Shown: positions 17,558-26,835 of the stretch, piece after piece
Layout: every line of letters begins with the position of its first letter
Numbering within the stretch: the first letter of the stretch is position 1
Assembly: GCA_963783085.1 (NCBI GenBank)
Contig: CAWAMJ010000002.1
Coordinates: 434,001 to 498,000 of the forward strand
Source of the DNA: CAVYUC01 sp963783085
GTDB taxonomy: Bacteria > Bacteroidota > Bacteroidia > Bacteroidales > Prolixibacteraceae
Direction of reading: 5' to 3'
Length of the DNA stretch: 64,000 nucleotides
Position numbers and translations under genes: made by a program
The notes under the pieces: model-generated
Databases searched by the model: none
Seen by the model: the letters and a program-made list of their open reading frames with translations, nothing else
Told to the model about the DNA's origin: nothing

Positions 17558-18757
17558 ATGAAAATCAAACTTCTGTTTCTCTTTATCGCTATAGCGACTT
17601 CCATATCAGCAAAAACCATCGACGGAATTTTTGTTGATTTTAGCAAAATTGAAAAAGTAAAGAAACAAATTAAAAAAGGCAATAATAATTACCTGCCGGC
17701 ATACCGGGCGTTAATTGAAAAAGCAGACGGAGCATTGCGGGAAGGACCATTCAGCGTGATGGACAAAAAGCGGACGCCACCAAGCGGCGACAAACACGAC
17801 TACCTGAGCATGGGCCCGTACTGGTGGCCCGATCCATCGAAACCCGATGGTTTGCCCTACATGCGCAAAGACGGCGAGGTAAATCCGGAAACCCGCGGCG
17901 ACTATGTGGATCGGACGGCGGCTTCAAAACTTTTTTCAAACGTGGAAAATCTTGGCTGGGCCTATTATTTTTCAGGTGAAGAGAAATACGCGGAAAAAGC
18001 GCTGGAATTGCTGGAAACCTGGTTCATCAATCCGGAAACGCGGATGAACCCCAACCTCGAATATGCGCAGGGAATTCCGGGCAGGACGGAAGGACGCGGA
18101 ATCGGGATCATCGACTGGTCAGGAATTAACCGGCTGATATCGCCGATTCAGATTTTGGAAGCCGGTGGTATTTTGAAAGGTGAAACGAAAAAGCAGTTGT
18201 TTGCCTGGTTCGAAGAATACCTCAACTGGCTGCTTACCAGTAAAAACGGAATCGATGAAGATGAATACTTCAACAACCACGGTACCTGGTACGATGTGCA
18301 GACGGTTGGAATTGAATTGATGCTCGGCAAAACGGAAATGGCAATACAACGACTGGAAAACTCAAAAACAAAAAGAATTGCGAGCCAGATTGAACCCGAC
18401 GGAAGCCAGCCACACGAACTGGCGCGAACGAAATCGATGGGATACAGCACCATGAACCTGCGCGGTTTTATTCACCTTGCGAATTTGGGTGAAAATGTTG
18501 GTGTGGATTTATGGGATTATAAAAGCGAAGATGGCCGGAGCATTCACAAAGCGCTTGAGTTTTTACTTCCTTACGTTCAGGGTAAAAAGGAATGGACGTA
18601 CCAGCAACTGGGCGGTATGGAAGAAGCAATTGAAAACCTGAAAATCGACTATTTAATGGCTGCTGAAGCTATCGGAAATAAAAATTACCTGCAGGTTGCC
18701 CGCTCCATTAAACCGCCTAAAACCGAGCTGGAAATTTTGTTGTACCGCATAAAATAG
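17558..18757 (+). CDS. Alginate lyase-like (PL5-type) exported polysaccharide lyase
   Basis: 399 residues with a signal peptide (KIKLLFLFIAIATSISA). It has the alginate-lyase (PF05426) (alpha/alpha)-toroid features: HDYLSMGPYWWPDPSKPDG, DRTAASKLFSNVENLGWAYYFSGEEKYA, and the catalytic-region motif FNNHGTWYDVQ, which matches the NNHxxW signature containing the PL5 Asn and His. PEGSQPHELARTKS-like sequence (read here as PDGSQPHELARTKSMGYS) follows. It probably degrades a uronic-acid-containing glycan in the periplasm. No SusC/SusD pair is nearby. ATG 17558 starts the signal peptide. Confidence 0.9.
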   Translation: MKIKLLFLFIAIATSISAKTIDGIFVDFSKIEKVKKQIKKGNNNYLPAYRALIEKADGALREGPFSVMDKKRTPPSGDKHDYLSMGPYWWPDPSKPDGLPYMRKDGEVNPETRGDYVDRTAASKLFSNVENLGWAYYFSGEEKYAEKALELLETWFINPETRMNPNLEYAQGIPGRTEGRGIGIIDWSGINRLISPIQILEAGGILKGETKKQLFAWFEEYLNWLLTSKNGIDEDEYFNNHGTWYDVQTVGIELMLGKTEMAIQRLENSKTKRIASQIEPDGSQPHELARTKSMGYSTMNLRGFIHLANLGENVGVDLWDYKSEDGRSIHKALEFLLPYVQGKKEWTYQQLGGMEEAIENLKIDYLMAAEAIGNKNYLQVARSIKPPKTELEILLYRIK

Positions 18758-18777
18758 CCATTTTATTCTTAAAAAAA

Positions 18778-19265
18778 ATGCTTAGGATTTTCAGAAAAAT
18801 GCGAAATGCCGCGCTGTCGGAGAATAAGCTGGTACGGTATTTATTTTACGCGCTTGGCGAAATTATATTGGTGGTCATCGGGATTCTGATTGCGCTTCAG
18901 GTAAACAACCGAAATGAACAACGAAAAAACCATTTGCTGGAATTAAAATTTCTCAAAAATTTAAACCAGGATTTGGTTCACGATGAAAAGCAACTAGGTC
19001 AATTAACCGATTTAAGACAAACCAAATCAGAAAAATGCATCAAACTCTTGTACCTGACAAAAAATAAATCGGATATAGACCTTTATGAGTTTAGTTCCGA
19101 TATTTTGTACCTGCTTTTTGGAGCCGACTTTGTTCCGAACAACAACACTTACACCAAACTATCAATTCCGGGAGTTTAAATCTCATACAAAACGATTCAT
19201 TAAAACGATTACTTGTAAGAATAAACTCCAGCTCCGGCAGTAGCGAAAGCAGGGTATGTCATTAA
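18778..19265 (+). pseudogene. DUF6090 family membrane protein, frameshifted and truncated
   Basis: The N-terminal 130 residues match DUF6090 proteins: MLRIFRKMRNAALSENK, a single TM helix GEIILVVIGILIALQVNN, then a coiled region and FVPNNNTYTKL. That frame stops at 19179. From 19164 the next frame continues the family pattern (NSGSLNLIQNDSLKRLLVRIN) and stops at 19265, short of the usual ~230 residues. One missing A near 19164 explains the shift. Loss of the remaining C-terminus points to real decay rather than only a base-call error. Confidence 0.8.
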
Positions 19266-19661
19266 GTTTATTTTTTTCCGGATACCAATGATCGATTTTT
19301 ATTTTTACCACTTATTCGATATTAATTTACTGACTATCTTTTATTTGTCAGTATTTTTATTTAAATTGAATAAGAATAACAAACGGCAATTTTTCATTGT
19401 TACGATGGAAAAAAATTTGTTATCTGAAACTACTTCTACGGAACGACAAATGTAATGGATTGCTTTCAATTTTACCCATATTCAGTTTCCAGCGCCTGTC
19501 TGTCCGGCATGCAGGGAACTATCCCGGTAGGGATAAAATATTGGTAAAAAGCAAATTGACAGATTTTCAGAAGTCCCGTAGGGACGATTGATAACAATTA
19601 TATTACCTGCTGAGACGGATATCCTAAGATGAATCATTTTATTCAAAAATTAACAGACAAA
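19266..19661. other. AT-rich gene-free stretch between two decayed genes
   Basis: No supportable ORF. The left 180 bp are very AT-rich (TTTATTTTTACC, TTTTATTTAAATTG). The right part holds the hairpin repeat at 19495-19615. No transposase fragment was recognised. Confidence 0.6.
19495..19615. repeat. Interspersed intergenic hairpin repeat
   Basis: Contains two GTAGGGA hairpins: ATCCC-ggta-GGGAT near 19521 and GTCCC-gta-GGGAC near 19573, followed by GATAACAATTATATTACCTGC. Elements of this layout are commonly scattered between genes in Bacteroidota. It shares ATTACCTGC and a similar hairpin with 10750-10870. Non-coding. Confidence 0.6.
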
Positions 19662-20660
19662 ATGCTTCTGTTCATAATAATATGTCAATTTTATTTGCTT
19701 CGCAAACAAAAAATATCAAATCCGGCGGCTCAAATTCTCGAATTCGTTAAACGAACAACAGCGAAAAGAGGCCGGGTTTGCTTTTGATGGAATCCTTCGA
19801 AAACCGACTGGCATTATTTGCCTGCAGCCAGTTACCACCGGGCCGGGATTGCGCTTAAAGAACTGAATCCGAAACAGAAGGATTTACTGTTCGAGCTGTT
19901 ACGTTCTTCGCTGAGTGAAACCGGGTATTCAAAAACAAAGCAAATCATGAGCCTCGAGGATGTGCTGGCGGAACTTTCCGGAAACCGCAATTACCGCGAC
20001 CCTGAAAAATATTATCTTGCATTTTATGGGAATCCGGAAAAAGACAGCCTTTGGTCGTGGGCATTTCAGGGGCACCACCTTTCATTAAATTTTACTGTGT
20101 TGAACGGCAAAATGGAAGTTGCGCCGCGATTTTTGGGCGCCAATCCGGCAACCGTTAAAAGCGGAAAAAGAAAAGGCGAACGAACTCTTGCCGCCGAAGA
20201 AGATTTGGGTTTGGAACTGATAAATTCCATGTCTGAACAACAGAAAGGAAAAGCAACGATTCAGGAGCGGGCATTCTACGACATTGTCACCACCAACCTG
20301 CCAAAAGTTGACCCGCTGAAACCAGCCGGAATAAAAATGGAAGAACTCAACCAGCAGCAAAAAAGCATCCTGTTGAATTTAATTCGCGAATACCTCGCTA
20401 CCATGCCTGATGATTTGGCCGCGAGAAGAATGGAAAACCTGAAAAAAGAGGAAATCGGCGAAATTACATTTGGATGGGCCGGGGCAACCCAATCCGGCGA
20501 AGGTCATTATTACCGTATTCAGGGAAAAACTTTTTTGGTTGAATTTGACAATACGCAAAACAGTGCCAACCACATTCATTCGGTTTGGCGCGATTTCAAC
20601 GGCGATTTTGGCCGCGATTTAATTCGCGAACATTACCAGCGCTCTCTTCATCATGAATGA
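19662..20660 (+). pseudogene. DUF3500 family exported protein with two frameshifts
   Basis: The intact part (19791-20660) encodes the DUF3500 core: TDWHYLPAASYHRAGIALKELN, LLRSSLSETGYSKTKQIMSLEDVL, YYLAFYGNP, WSWAFQGHHLSLNFT, and the C-terminal VEFDNTQNSANHIHSVWRDF. Upstream, NSLNEQQRKEAGFAFDG lies in frame 1 (19741-19790) and SNPAAQIL in frame 0 before it. One extra base near 19740 and one missing base at 19790/19791 are therefore needed to rebuild the family N-terminus. A possible start and hydrophobic leader begin at ATG 19662. Function unknown. A short ORF caller would report only 19818-20660. Confidence 0.75.
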
Positions 20661-20740
20661 AAGTTGTAGTCTGTTTTTTACAAATAATGAGAATATTAAG
20701 AACAACGAATAATTTCAAAACTGCCAGTTTTTAACCACCG

Positions 20741-20782
20741 GGCTGTAGCCACGGTGTAAAAATTTGCATTTTTCACACAGCC
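20741..20782. repeat. Nested inverted repeat (hairpin)
   Basis: GGCTGT (20741-20746) pairs with ACAGCC (20777-20782), and the inner arm TGTAAAAA pairs with TTTTTCACA around a short TTTGCA-containing loop. It lies between the end of the DUF3500 gene and the end of the convergent membrane-protein gene. It could be a bidirectional terminator or an intergenic repeat. Confidence 0.45.
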
Positions 20783-20880
20783 TGTTCAGTGAACGGACAC
20801 TGTAATTTCCAGTAGTAAACGGTTTTAACCATATGTTTTTAAGCAAAAAAGCTTATTGATTAATTGCCTAACTCAAAAAA

Positions 20881-21327
20881 TCAATTGGTTTTTAAGCCGG
20901 CAAGAAATTCAACAATCGACGTAAATAAACAGGCCAGGATAAATGACCATAAAGTGATGCCAACAAGCAAATAAATAAAAAATTTTCGCGTATCATTTAA
21001 AAGAATGAGTCCCAGGAACAATGTAGTAAAAGGGCCAAGTAGTCCGGTAGTTACCAATCCCAAAACCCAAATTCCATATCGCTCTGAAAGTTTTTTAAAT
21101 TTACTTTTCTTACGCACAATTCTTTTTCTGCCGTATTTACTTAAAACCCACTGACGGAATGAATCTCCCGCAAAATATAAAATCAAAACAGAAGTTAATG
21201 ATCCCAGCGAAGTAAATAATCCGGTACAAACAGGATGCAAACCAAGTGCAATGCCAGCCGGGATACCTTTCCAAATTCCGGTAGCACCGGCTAAATATAC
21301 AATCAAATATTTCCCTGCTTCATCCAT
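20881..21327 (-). CDS. Small multidrug-export-like membrane protein (PF06695 type)
   Basis: 148 residues with about four TM helices. The pattern GIWKGIPAGIALGLHPVCTGLFTSLG ... LSERYGIWVLGLVTTGLLGPFTTLFLGLIL, with a basic loop (GRKRIVRKKSKFKK) between helices, resembles the 'putative small multidrug export protein' family. The name of that family is historical and export has not been shown. Monocistronic; ATG at 21327. Confidence 0.6.
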   Translation of the reverse strand: MDEAGKYLIVYLAGATGIWKGIPAGIALGLHPVCTGLFTSLGSLTSVLILYFAGDSFRQWVLSKYGRKRIVRKKSKFKKLSERYGIWVLGLVTTGLLGPFTTLFLGLILLNDTRKFFIYLLVGITLWSFILACLFTSIVEFLAGLKTN

Positions 21328-21693
21328 TTAATTCAGTGAAATTTACCATTTCCACGCAGAATTACAATTTAAGGCAAAGTTGTCTTTAATATAATATTTT
21401 TAAGTTAATAAAGCATAAATTCCAAACAGGTTAATTATTGGTTTTAACCCTGTTTTGTTCTTCTTCCAACCTCAATATTATTTTTAAACTTCGAAAATGT
21501 ATTTTTTAATCCATCAAACAGGTGGACTGTTATTACCCTTAAAAAAGTTTGAGAATAACTTTTTTAGCTGCTGAATTGTTATTGCACTGAGGTTCATTAA
21601 TTTCATTGATACGTTCTTGTTTTATCATACCGGTTTTTTATGATTCGACCGGCAATATCTTTAAAATATTTTGCACGTTTTAATGTAAACGAC
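21328..21693. other. Intergenic region between divergent genes
   Basis: AT-rich, with no supportable ORF or RNA gene. It must hold the promoters of the divergent membrane-protein and hemerythrin genes. No motif stood out clearly enough to mark. Confidence 0.5.
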
Positions 21694-22449
21694 ATGGTTA
21701 CAAACAACAATTCACCGTTTTTTGAAAACAACACCCGCCGTAGTTTTATTCAAAAGGGAAGTTTGCTGGTCGCCAGCACAGCAATTACACTTACAGGAAT
21801 GACCGCAGCGTGTGATAACCGGCAAAAACATACAGAAAACGAAGAAGGCGAAGAAGAGGAAGAAGAAATGGTATCGGCCAACGAAGATTTGATGCGCGAA
21901 CATGGTCTGCTACAGCGAATGCTGCTGGTTTACGATCATGCATTGAAAAACATTCATGAAGGGCAGGATTTCAATCCCGGTTACATTAATCGAACTGCTG
22001 CCATCATTCATGATTTTGTTGAAGATTACCACGAGAAACTGGAGGAAGAATACCTGTTTCCAAGGCTGATTAAAGCGAATAAACTAACCGACATAGTTGC
22101 GGTTCTTCGAACACAGCATGCTCATGGCCGGAATGTGACCGAACAGGTTTTACAATTGACCAACAACGGACGATCGCCGGAAGATTCTGAAATTCAGCAA
22201 CTGGCATCGCTGATGCAGGCTTTCAATTACATGTACCGCCCGCACGAAGCACGGGAAGATACCATCGTTTTCCCAGCATTCAAAAAAGTGGTTTCGCGAA
22301 ATGAATACGACTCGCTTGGTGAAGAATTCGAAAAAAAGGAACACGAAAAATTTGGCGAAGGCGGTTTCGACCAAATGGTGGAAAAAGTAGCCGAAATTGA
22401 AAAACAAATCGGCATTTACGATTTAAACCAATTTACACCGGAAGCTTAA
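21694..22449 (+). CDS. Tat-exported hemerythrin-domain protein
   Basis: 251 residues. N-terminal Tat-type signal NTRRSFIQKGSLLVASTAITL is followed by AAC, which may be a lipobox, and an acidic spacer (EEGEEEEEE). The HHE hemerythrin domain follows: REHGLLQRMLLVYDHAL, IHDFVEDYHEKLEEEYLFPRL, TQHAHGRNVTEQVL and YRPHEAREDTIVFPAFKK supply the His/Glu ligands of a di-iron site. It probably binds O2 or NO in the periplasm. ATG 21694 was chosen, with ATG 21640 in frame as an alternative. It precedes the polyketide operon by 73 bp; co-transcription is uncertain. Confidence 0.85.
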   Translation: MVTNNNSPFFENNTRRSFIQKGSLLVASTAITLTGMTAACDNRQKHTENEEGEEEEEEMVSANEDLMREHGLLQRMLLVYDHALKNIHEGQDFNPGYINRTAAIIHDFVEDYHEKLEEEYLFPRLIKANKLTDIVAVLRTQHAHGRNVTEQVLQLTNNGRSPEDSEIQQLASLMQAFNYMYRPHEAREDTIVFPAFKKVVSRNEYDSLGEEFEKKEHEKFGEGGFDQMVEKVAEIEKQIGIYDLNQFTPEA

Positions 22450-22522
22450 TCCGGAGATGTTTTCACCCCCGCGGCCGGTATAAACAAATACTGGCAGTAT
22501 CTTGTTTTTCAGTTAAAATACA

Positions 22523-23428
22523 ATGCACAAAACGCCAGTTACAAGTTGGTTCGACAAAAATACCGTCAAACTCCTGCGGTTTCCGTTTTCATTTTTTTTG
22601 CTGCCGGTTTTTCTTTTTGCGTTGAGCCAGACTGCAACCGTAAATTGGGCAACAGCAATTCTGGCTTTTATCATTCTGCATTTTCTGATTTTCCCGTCGA
22701 GCAACGGCTACAACAGTTATCAGGACAAGGACGAAACCAGCATTGGCGGACTGAAAAACCCACCGAAGGTTACGAAAAACTTGTTTTACGCCACCGTACT
22801 TTTCGATGTTGCGGGTGTGTTGCTGGGGCTGCTGGTTTCAGGTTATTTTGCATTTTTCATATTGATATTTATCGCCATATCGCGCATGTACAGTTATCGG
22901 GGAATCCGGCTGAAAAAATACCCGTTCGCAGCGTTTGCGGTTGTTTTCATTTTTCAGGGAGGATTTGTTTACCTGATGACCGCTGCTGCGGCTGCACCTT
23001 TTTCTTTCAGCTTTTTTGCATCGGGTGAAAACCTGCTGAACCTGATTATTTCAAGCTTGTTTATCGGGAGCATGTATCCGCTCACACAAATATACCAGCA
23101 CGATGCCGATAAAAATGACGGCGTTGTCAGCCTGAGTTATAAACTGGGCTACCGAGGGACTTTCGTATTTTCAGCCATTCTGTTTATGGCTGCCACTGTA
23201 TTGTTGTTCTTTCAGTTAAATCAACAAAATCAATTAATTTTTCCCCTGTTGTTCCTTTTGTTTATCCTGCCGGTTGTGGTGCATCTTTCAAAATGGTTTG
23301 CTTTGGTGAGAAAAAACAGCAGATATGCGAATTTCGAAAATACAATGAAAGCCAACTTTCTGGCTTCCACCGGGATGAATGCTTTTTTCTTAGTGCTGAT
23401 AATTAACAACCAACTGACACTTTTTTAA
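22523..23428 (+). CDS. UbiA family prenyltransferase
   Basis: 301-residue integral membrane aromatic prenyltransferase-like protein with about eight TM helices. The first Asp-rich motif region reads NGYNSYQDKDETSIGG (residues ~66-81) and the second YQHDADKNDGVVSLSYKLG (~192-210). These are the two prenyl-diphosphate/Mg2+ sites of the UbiA superfamily, in slightly divergent form. It is the first gene of a five-gene operon and is one base from the type III PKS start. That context suggests it prenylates the polyketide-derived phenol; the substrate is inferred, not shown. Confidence 0.88.
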   Translation: MHKTPVTSWFDKNTVKLLRFPFSFFLLPVFLFALSQTATVNWATAILAFIILHFLIFPSSNGYNSYQDKDETSIGGLKNPPKVTKNLFYATVLFDVAGVLLGLLVSGYFAFFILIFIAISRMYSYRGIRLKKYPFAAFAVVFIFQGGFVYLMTAAAAAPFSFSFFASGENLLNLIISSLFIGSMYPLTQIYQHDADKNDGVVSLSYKLGYRGTFVFSAILFMAATVLLFFQLNQQNQLIFPLLFLLFILPVVVHLSKWFALVRKNSRYANFENTMKANFLASTGMNAFFLVLIINNQLTLF

Positions 23429-23429
23429 C

Positions 23430-24521
23430 ATGACCAGGATAATTTCAATTGGAACGGCTGTACCGGAATTTTCGGCTAAACAAACTAAAATCCTCGAATT
23501 TATGTGCGACGCATACAACGATGAAACGGTATCGCGCAAGTTGAAAATATTGTTTCATTCCAGCGGCATTGAACAACGGCATTCGGTTTTGCCCGATTTT
23601 GGCCGGTCGGAAAAAACCATTTTTGCCGGTGAAAATCGCCCGGATGTGGAACAAAGAATGCAGGTTTACCAGAGAAATGCGTCTGACCTCGCGGTTAGGG
23701 CCGTCCAGAATTCAATTTCAAATTTAAACGAAAGGGTGAATTATGCGGACATTACGCACCTGATTACGGTTACCTGCACCGGAATGTACGCTCCCGGTCC
23801 TGATACCGAAATCATGGAAAAACTTGGATTGCAAAAAAATATTGAACGTTTTTCAGTGAATTTTACTGGTTGCAATGCCGCTTTTCCGGCTTTAAAAATT
23901 GCTGACAAAATTGTAAAAGCTGATAAAAACTCAAAAGTTCTGGTGGTATGCTTTGAATTGTGCACACTTCATTTTCAACCGAAAAACGACCACAACAACC
24001 TGTTATCGAATACCATTTTCAGCGACGGCGCGGCCGCAGCATTAATCGTTTCCAACCACGAAGCTGAAAAACAAAAGTTGCCGGGATTCACCATCCGCGA
24101 TTTTCATTCTGTGCTTTTAAATAATGGTAAAAAGCTGATGCAGTGGCATATAAAACCAATAAATTTCGAAATGGTGCTCAATGCAAAAGTCCCGGGTTTT
24201 ATCGGCGAAAACATCAATCAGTTAATCTCAGAATGTAAACAAAAATTCAATATTTCACCCCCGGAAATCGGACAATGGGCTGTTCACCCGGGCGGAAGGA
24301 AAATTGTTGATGAAGTAAAAAAACAACTGAATATTTCACCTGAAAAAATTGAGGCATCGTACCGGGTATTGAAAACCTTTGGAAATATGTCGTCGCCAAC
24401 AATCTTGTTTGTTTTAAACGACCTTTTACAAAACGGACGATCGTCTGGTGAAAAGATTTTTGCCGTCGGATTTGGCCCGGGAATAAGTGTCGACACAGCT
24501 TTGATGACTTATGAGCAGTAA
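23430..24521 (+). CDS. Type III polyketide synthase (chalcone/alkylresorcinol synthase-like)
   Basis: 363 residues, full-length for the family. The complete catalytic triad is readable: Cys148 in FTGCNAAF, His286 in AVHPGGRKIV and Asn319 in FGNMSSPT. The family ending GFGPGISVD is also present. Such enzymes extend an acyl-CoA starter with malonyl-CoA units and cyclise the product to a pyrone, resorcinol or related phenol. With a methyltransferase and a flavin hydroxylase following, the closest described arrangement is the Streptomyces srsABC phenolic-lipid pathway. The start overlaps no gene, and the 3' end overlaps the methyltransferase by 11 bp. Confidence 0.93.
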   Translation: MTRIISIGTAVPEFSAKQTKILEFMCDAYNDETVSRKLKILFHSSGIEQRHSVLPDFGRSEKTIFAGENRPDVEQRMQVYQRNASDLAVRAVQNSISNLNERVNYADITHLITVTCTGMYAPGPDTEIMEKLGLQKNIERFSVNFTGCNAAFPALKIADKIVKADKNSKVLVVCFELCTLHFQPKNDHNNLLSNTIFSDGAAAALIVSNHEAEKQKLPGFTIRDFHSVLLNNGKKLMQWHIKPINFEMVLNAKVPGFIGENINQLISECKQKFNISPPEIGQWAVHPGGRKIVDEVKKQLNISPEKIEASYRVLKTFGNMSSPTILFVLNDLLQNGRSSGEKIFAVGFGPGISVDTALMTYEQ

Positions 24522-25230
24522 ATTCAAATACCGTTCAAAACAAGGCGAATTGCTGGATGCTGCCGGTATTCCGACAAATGCACTGGAAAAAAACCTGCGT
24601 GAACTTGATTTTCTGAACCGAACGTCCGGCGGGCATTTGGCAAGTTTATCCGGCATAAAAAAATTGCTGAATGGCAAACGCTCCAAAAACGATGTTTACC
24701 ACATTACCGACCTCGGATGTGGCAGCGGCGACGCATTGAAACAAATGGCAAAATGGGCCCGAAAAAATCGTATTCGTTTTCAATTAACGGGAGTGGATAA
24801 AAAACCGCAAGTTATCAGATACATGAAATTGCACTGTCGCAAATATCCGGAAATTCAAGGCATTGCCAGTGATTACAAGGATTTTCTGAATCGGATTCAA
24901 AAAACCGACATCATCCATTGTGCGCTGTTTTGCCACCATTTATCCGACGATGAAATCGTTTCATTATTGAAAAAAATGAAAGAAATTGCCAGCGTTGGCT
25001 TTATAATCAACGATTTACAGAGAAATCCGCTGGCATATTTCAGCGCAAAAATAATGACGGGAGCGCTTAACGGAACTTATTTGTCGAAACACGACGGACC
25101 GGTGTCTGTTTTGCGCGGATTTAAACAAAACGAACTGGAAAAATTGTTAAAAAAAGCAGGAATTGAAAAGTACGCGATTTACAGAAAGCCGTTTTTCCGG
25201 TTTCTGGTTACAGGAGAAACAAGCGAATAA
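24511..25230 (+). CDS. SAM-dependent class I methyltransferase
   Basis: 239 residues. SAM-binding motif I is ITDLGCGSGDALKQMA (residues ~68-83), the acidic motif II is TGVDKKPQ, and a later HCALFCHHLSD segment resembles the post-I region of small-molecule methyltransferases. A C-terminal GFKQNELEKLLKKAGI helix is typical of this fold. It overlaps the PKS gene by 11 bp, so it probably O- or C-methylates the polyketide product or a hydroxylated derivative. Confidence 0.88.
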   Translation: MSSKFKYRSKQGELLDAAGIPTNALEKNLRELDFLNRTSGGHLASLSGIKKLLNGKRSKNDVYHITDLGCGSGDALKQMAKWARKNRIRFQLTGVDKKPQVIRYMKLHCRKYPEIQGIASDYKDFLNRIQKTDIIHCALFCHHLSDDEIVSLLKKMKEIASVGFIINDLQRNPLAYFSAKIMTGALNGTYLSKHDGPVSVLRGFKQNELEKLLKKAGIEKYAIYRKPFFRFLVTGETSE

Positions 25231-25242
25231 ATTTATAATTCA

Positions 25243-26835
25243 GTGTTGATTGAAGAAGAAAATACAACCGATGTTTTAATTGTTGGCGCGGGGCCGGCAG
25301 GTTTGATGATGGCCTGCCAATTGTCGCTTTTTCATATCGGGTTTCGCATTATCGACAAAAAAGATTCGCCTTCCGATTATTCCGGCGCGTTAATCATTCA
25401 TGCCAGAACCATGGAACTGTTTCAGCAAATGAACCTCGCCAGAAAGGTTGTGGGAAAGGCAACGAAAGTAAAAGCACTTTCAGTTTTTATTGAAGGGAAA
25501 AAAAGTTTCCGGCTTCCTACCGAAAATATTGGTAATGAAGTCACTGCATTTCCGTCGATGTACATGCTCGAACAATCGGAAACGGAGCGGTTATTGATCG
25601 ATTACTTACAAAAAAACGGGCATTTTGTAGAATGGAACACCGAATTGACCGATTTGGCAGAACAAAAAAAAGGAGTTTCAGTTCTGTTGAAAAAGCGGGA
25701 GGGAAAAGTTGAAACTGCAGTTTGCCAATATTTAGCGGGCGCTGACGGTGGGCGCAGCACAGTTCGTTCTGCTTTGAATATTCCTTTTTTGGGAAAAACC
25801 GATGACGCTGATTTAGGTATTATGGAGTGCCGGTCAGACGTTCAACTGCAGCCGGACGAAATTGGGTTTTCATTTTCACGAAACGCAACTGCCGGATTTT
25901 TTCCGCTCCCTGGCGACCGATGGAGGATTGATTTCACCCTGAAAAATACACAAACGGAAACCGGAAAAATTCATTTTAATGACGTTCAAAAAAGTTTTAA
26001 CCGCCAAACCAAATTGAAGGCAAACATTCGCAATCCTGATTTTTTTTCGGTGTTTCATTCGCATTCCCTTGTTGCCGATTGTTTCCAAACAAACAGGTGC
26101 TTTCTGATTGGCGATGCGGCGCATGTTTTTACGCCGGTAGGTGCGCAGGGTATGAACAGCGGCTTTCAGGATGCTCAAAATCTGGCCTGGAAAATGGCGC
26201 TTGTTATTCGTAAAAATGCCTTCCCAAAAATTCTCGAAACCTATGAAAAAGAGCGAAAACCAGTCGCCGAAAAAGTTTCTCAGTCAACCAACCGTTTTTT
26301 CAAAATTGTTGTTTCTGAAAAAACTTCATACCGGCTTATCCGAAGATCTGTTTTTCCTGCTGGTTTTGCCATTTTCTTTCGTTTACTGAAGAACCGGAAA
26401 TTTCAGGAAAAAGTATTCAAATCGATTTCCGGAATTGGTGTTCATTACAATAAAAACCTGCTGGTTGCGGAAGATAAGGATTCAAAATCACCCTTGCCAA
26501 AACCAGGCGATTATTACCCTTTTACAACAAATAAACACCTCATCACAAACGATAAATCAACACAGCCTTTGTTTCACCTTTTCATTTTTTCAAAAAATGA
26601 AGGTGTGCCGGAATTATTGAGAGTTGCCGACCGGTACCGGAAAAACGTGACGGTTAAAAAGATACCTTTCCACGGTGAAATCCGCAGTTTGCAACGCAAA
26701 TTTGGAATGGCGGGAACCAGTTGGATTTTAGTGCGACCCGATCGTTTCGTTGGATGCCGTTCCGGAAAAAACGATGCGAACAGGCTGGAAAAATATTTGG
26801 AGAAAATCCTGAATAAAGATGAAGATATTCAGTAA
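25243..26835 (+). CDS. FAD-dependent aromatic monooxygenase (PHBH/phenol hydroxylase type)
   Basis: 530 residues. The dinucleotide-binding motif is VLIVGAGPAGLMMACQL. The second FAD motif reads GDAAHVFTPVGAQGMNSGFQDAQNLAWK (shown here only as the key GDAAH and GMNSG blocks), and LAGADGGRSTVR is the DG motif. The C-terminal ~100 residues end with SWILVRPDRFVGCR, the thioredoxin-like tail of phenol hydroxylases. It probably hydroxylates the polyketide-derived ring toward a quinol. No ATG is available; GTG 25243 (or TTG 25246) is used, 12 bp after the methyltransferase. Confidence 0.9.
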   Translation: MLIEEENTTDVLIVGAGPAGLMMACQLSLFHIGFRIIDKKDSPSDYSGALIIHARTMELFQQMNLARKVVGKATKVKALSVFIEGKKSFRLPTENIGNEVTAFPSMYMLEQSETERLLIDYLQKNGHFVEWNTELTDLAEQKKGVSVLLKKREGKVETAVCQYLAGADGGRSTVRSALNIPFLGKTDDADLGIMECRSDVQLQPDEIGFSFSRNATAGFFPLPGDRWRIDFTLKNTQTETGKIHFNDVQKSFNRQTKLKANIRNPDFFSVFHSHSLVADCFQTNRCFLIGDAAHVFTPVGAQGMNSGFQDAQNLAWKMALVIRKNAFPKILETYEKERKPVAEKVSQSTNRFFKIVVSEKTSYRLIRRSVFPAGFAIFFRLLKNRKFQEKVFKSISGIGVHYNKNLLVAEDKDSKSPLPKPGDYYPFTTNKHLITNDKSTQPLFHLFIFSKNEGVPELLRVADRYRKNVTVKKIPFHGEIRSLQRKFGMAGTSWILVRPDRFVGCRSGKNDANRLEKYLEKILNKDEDIQ

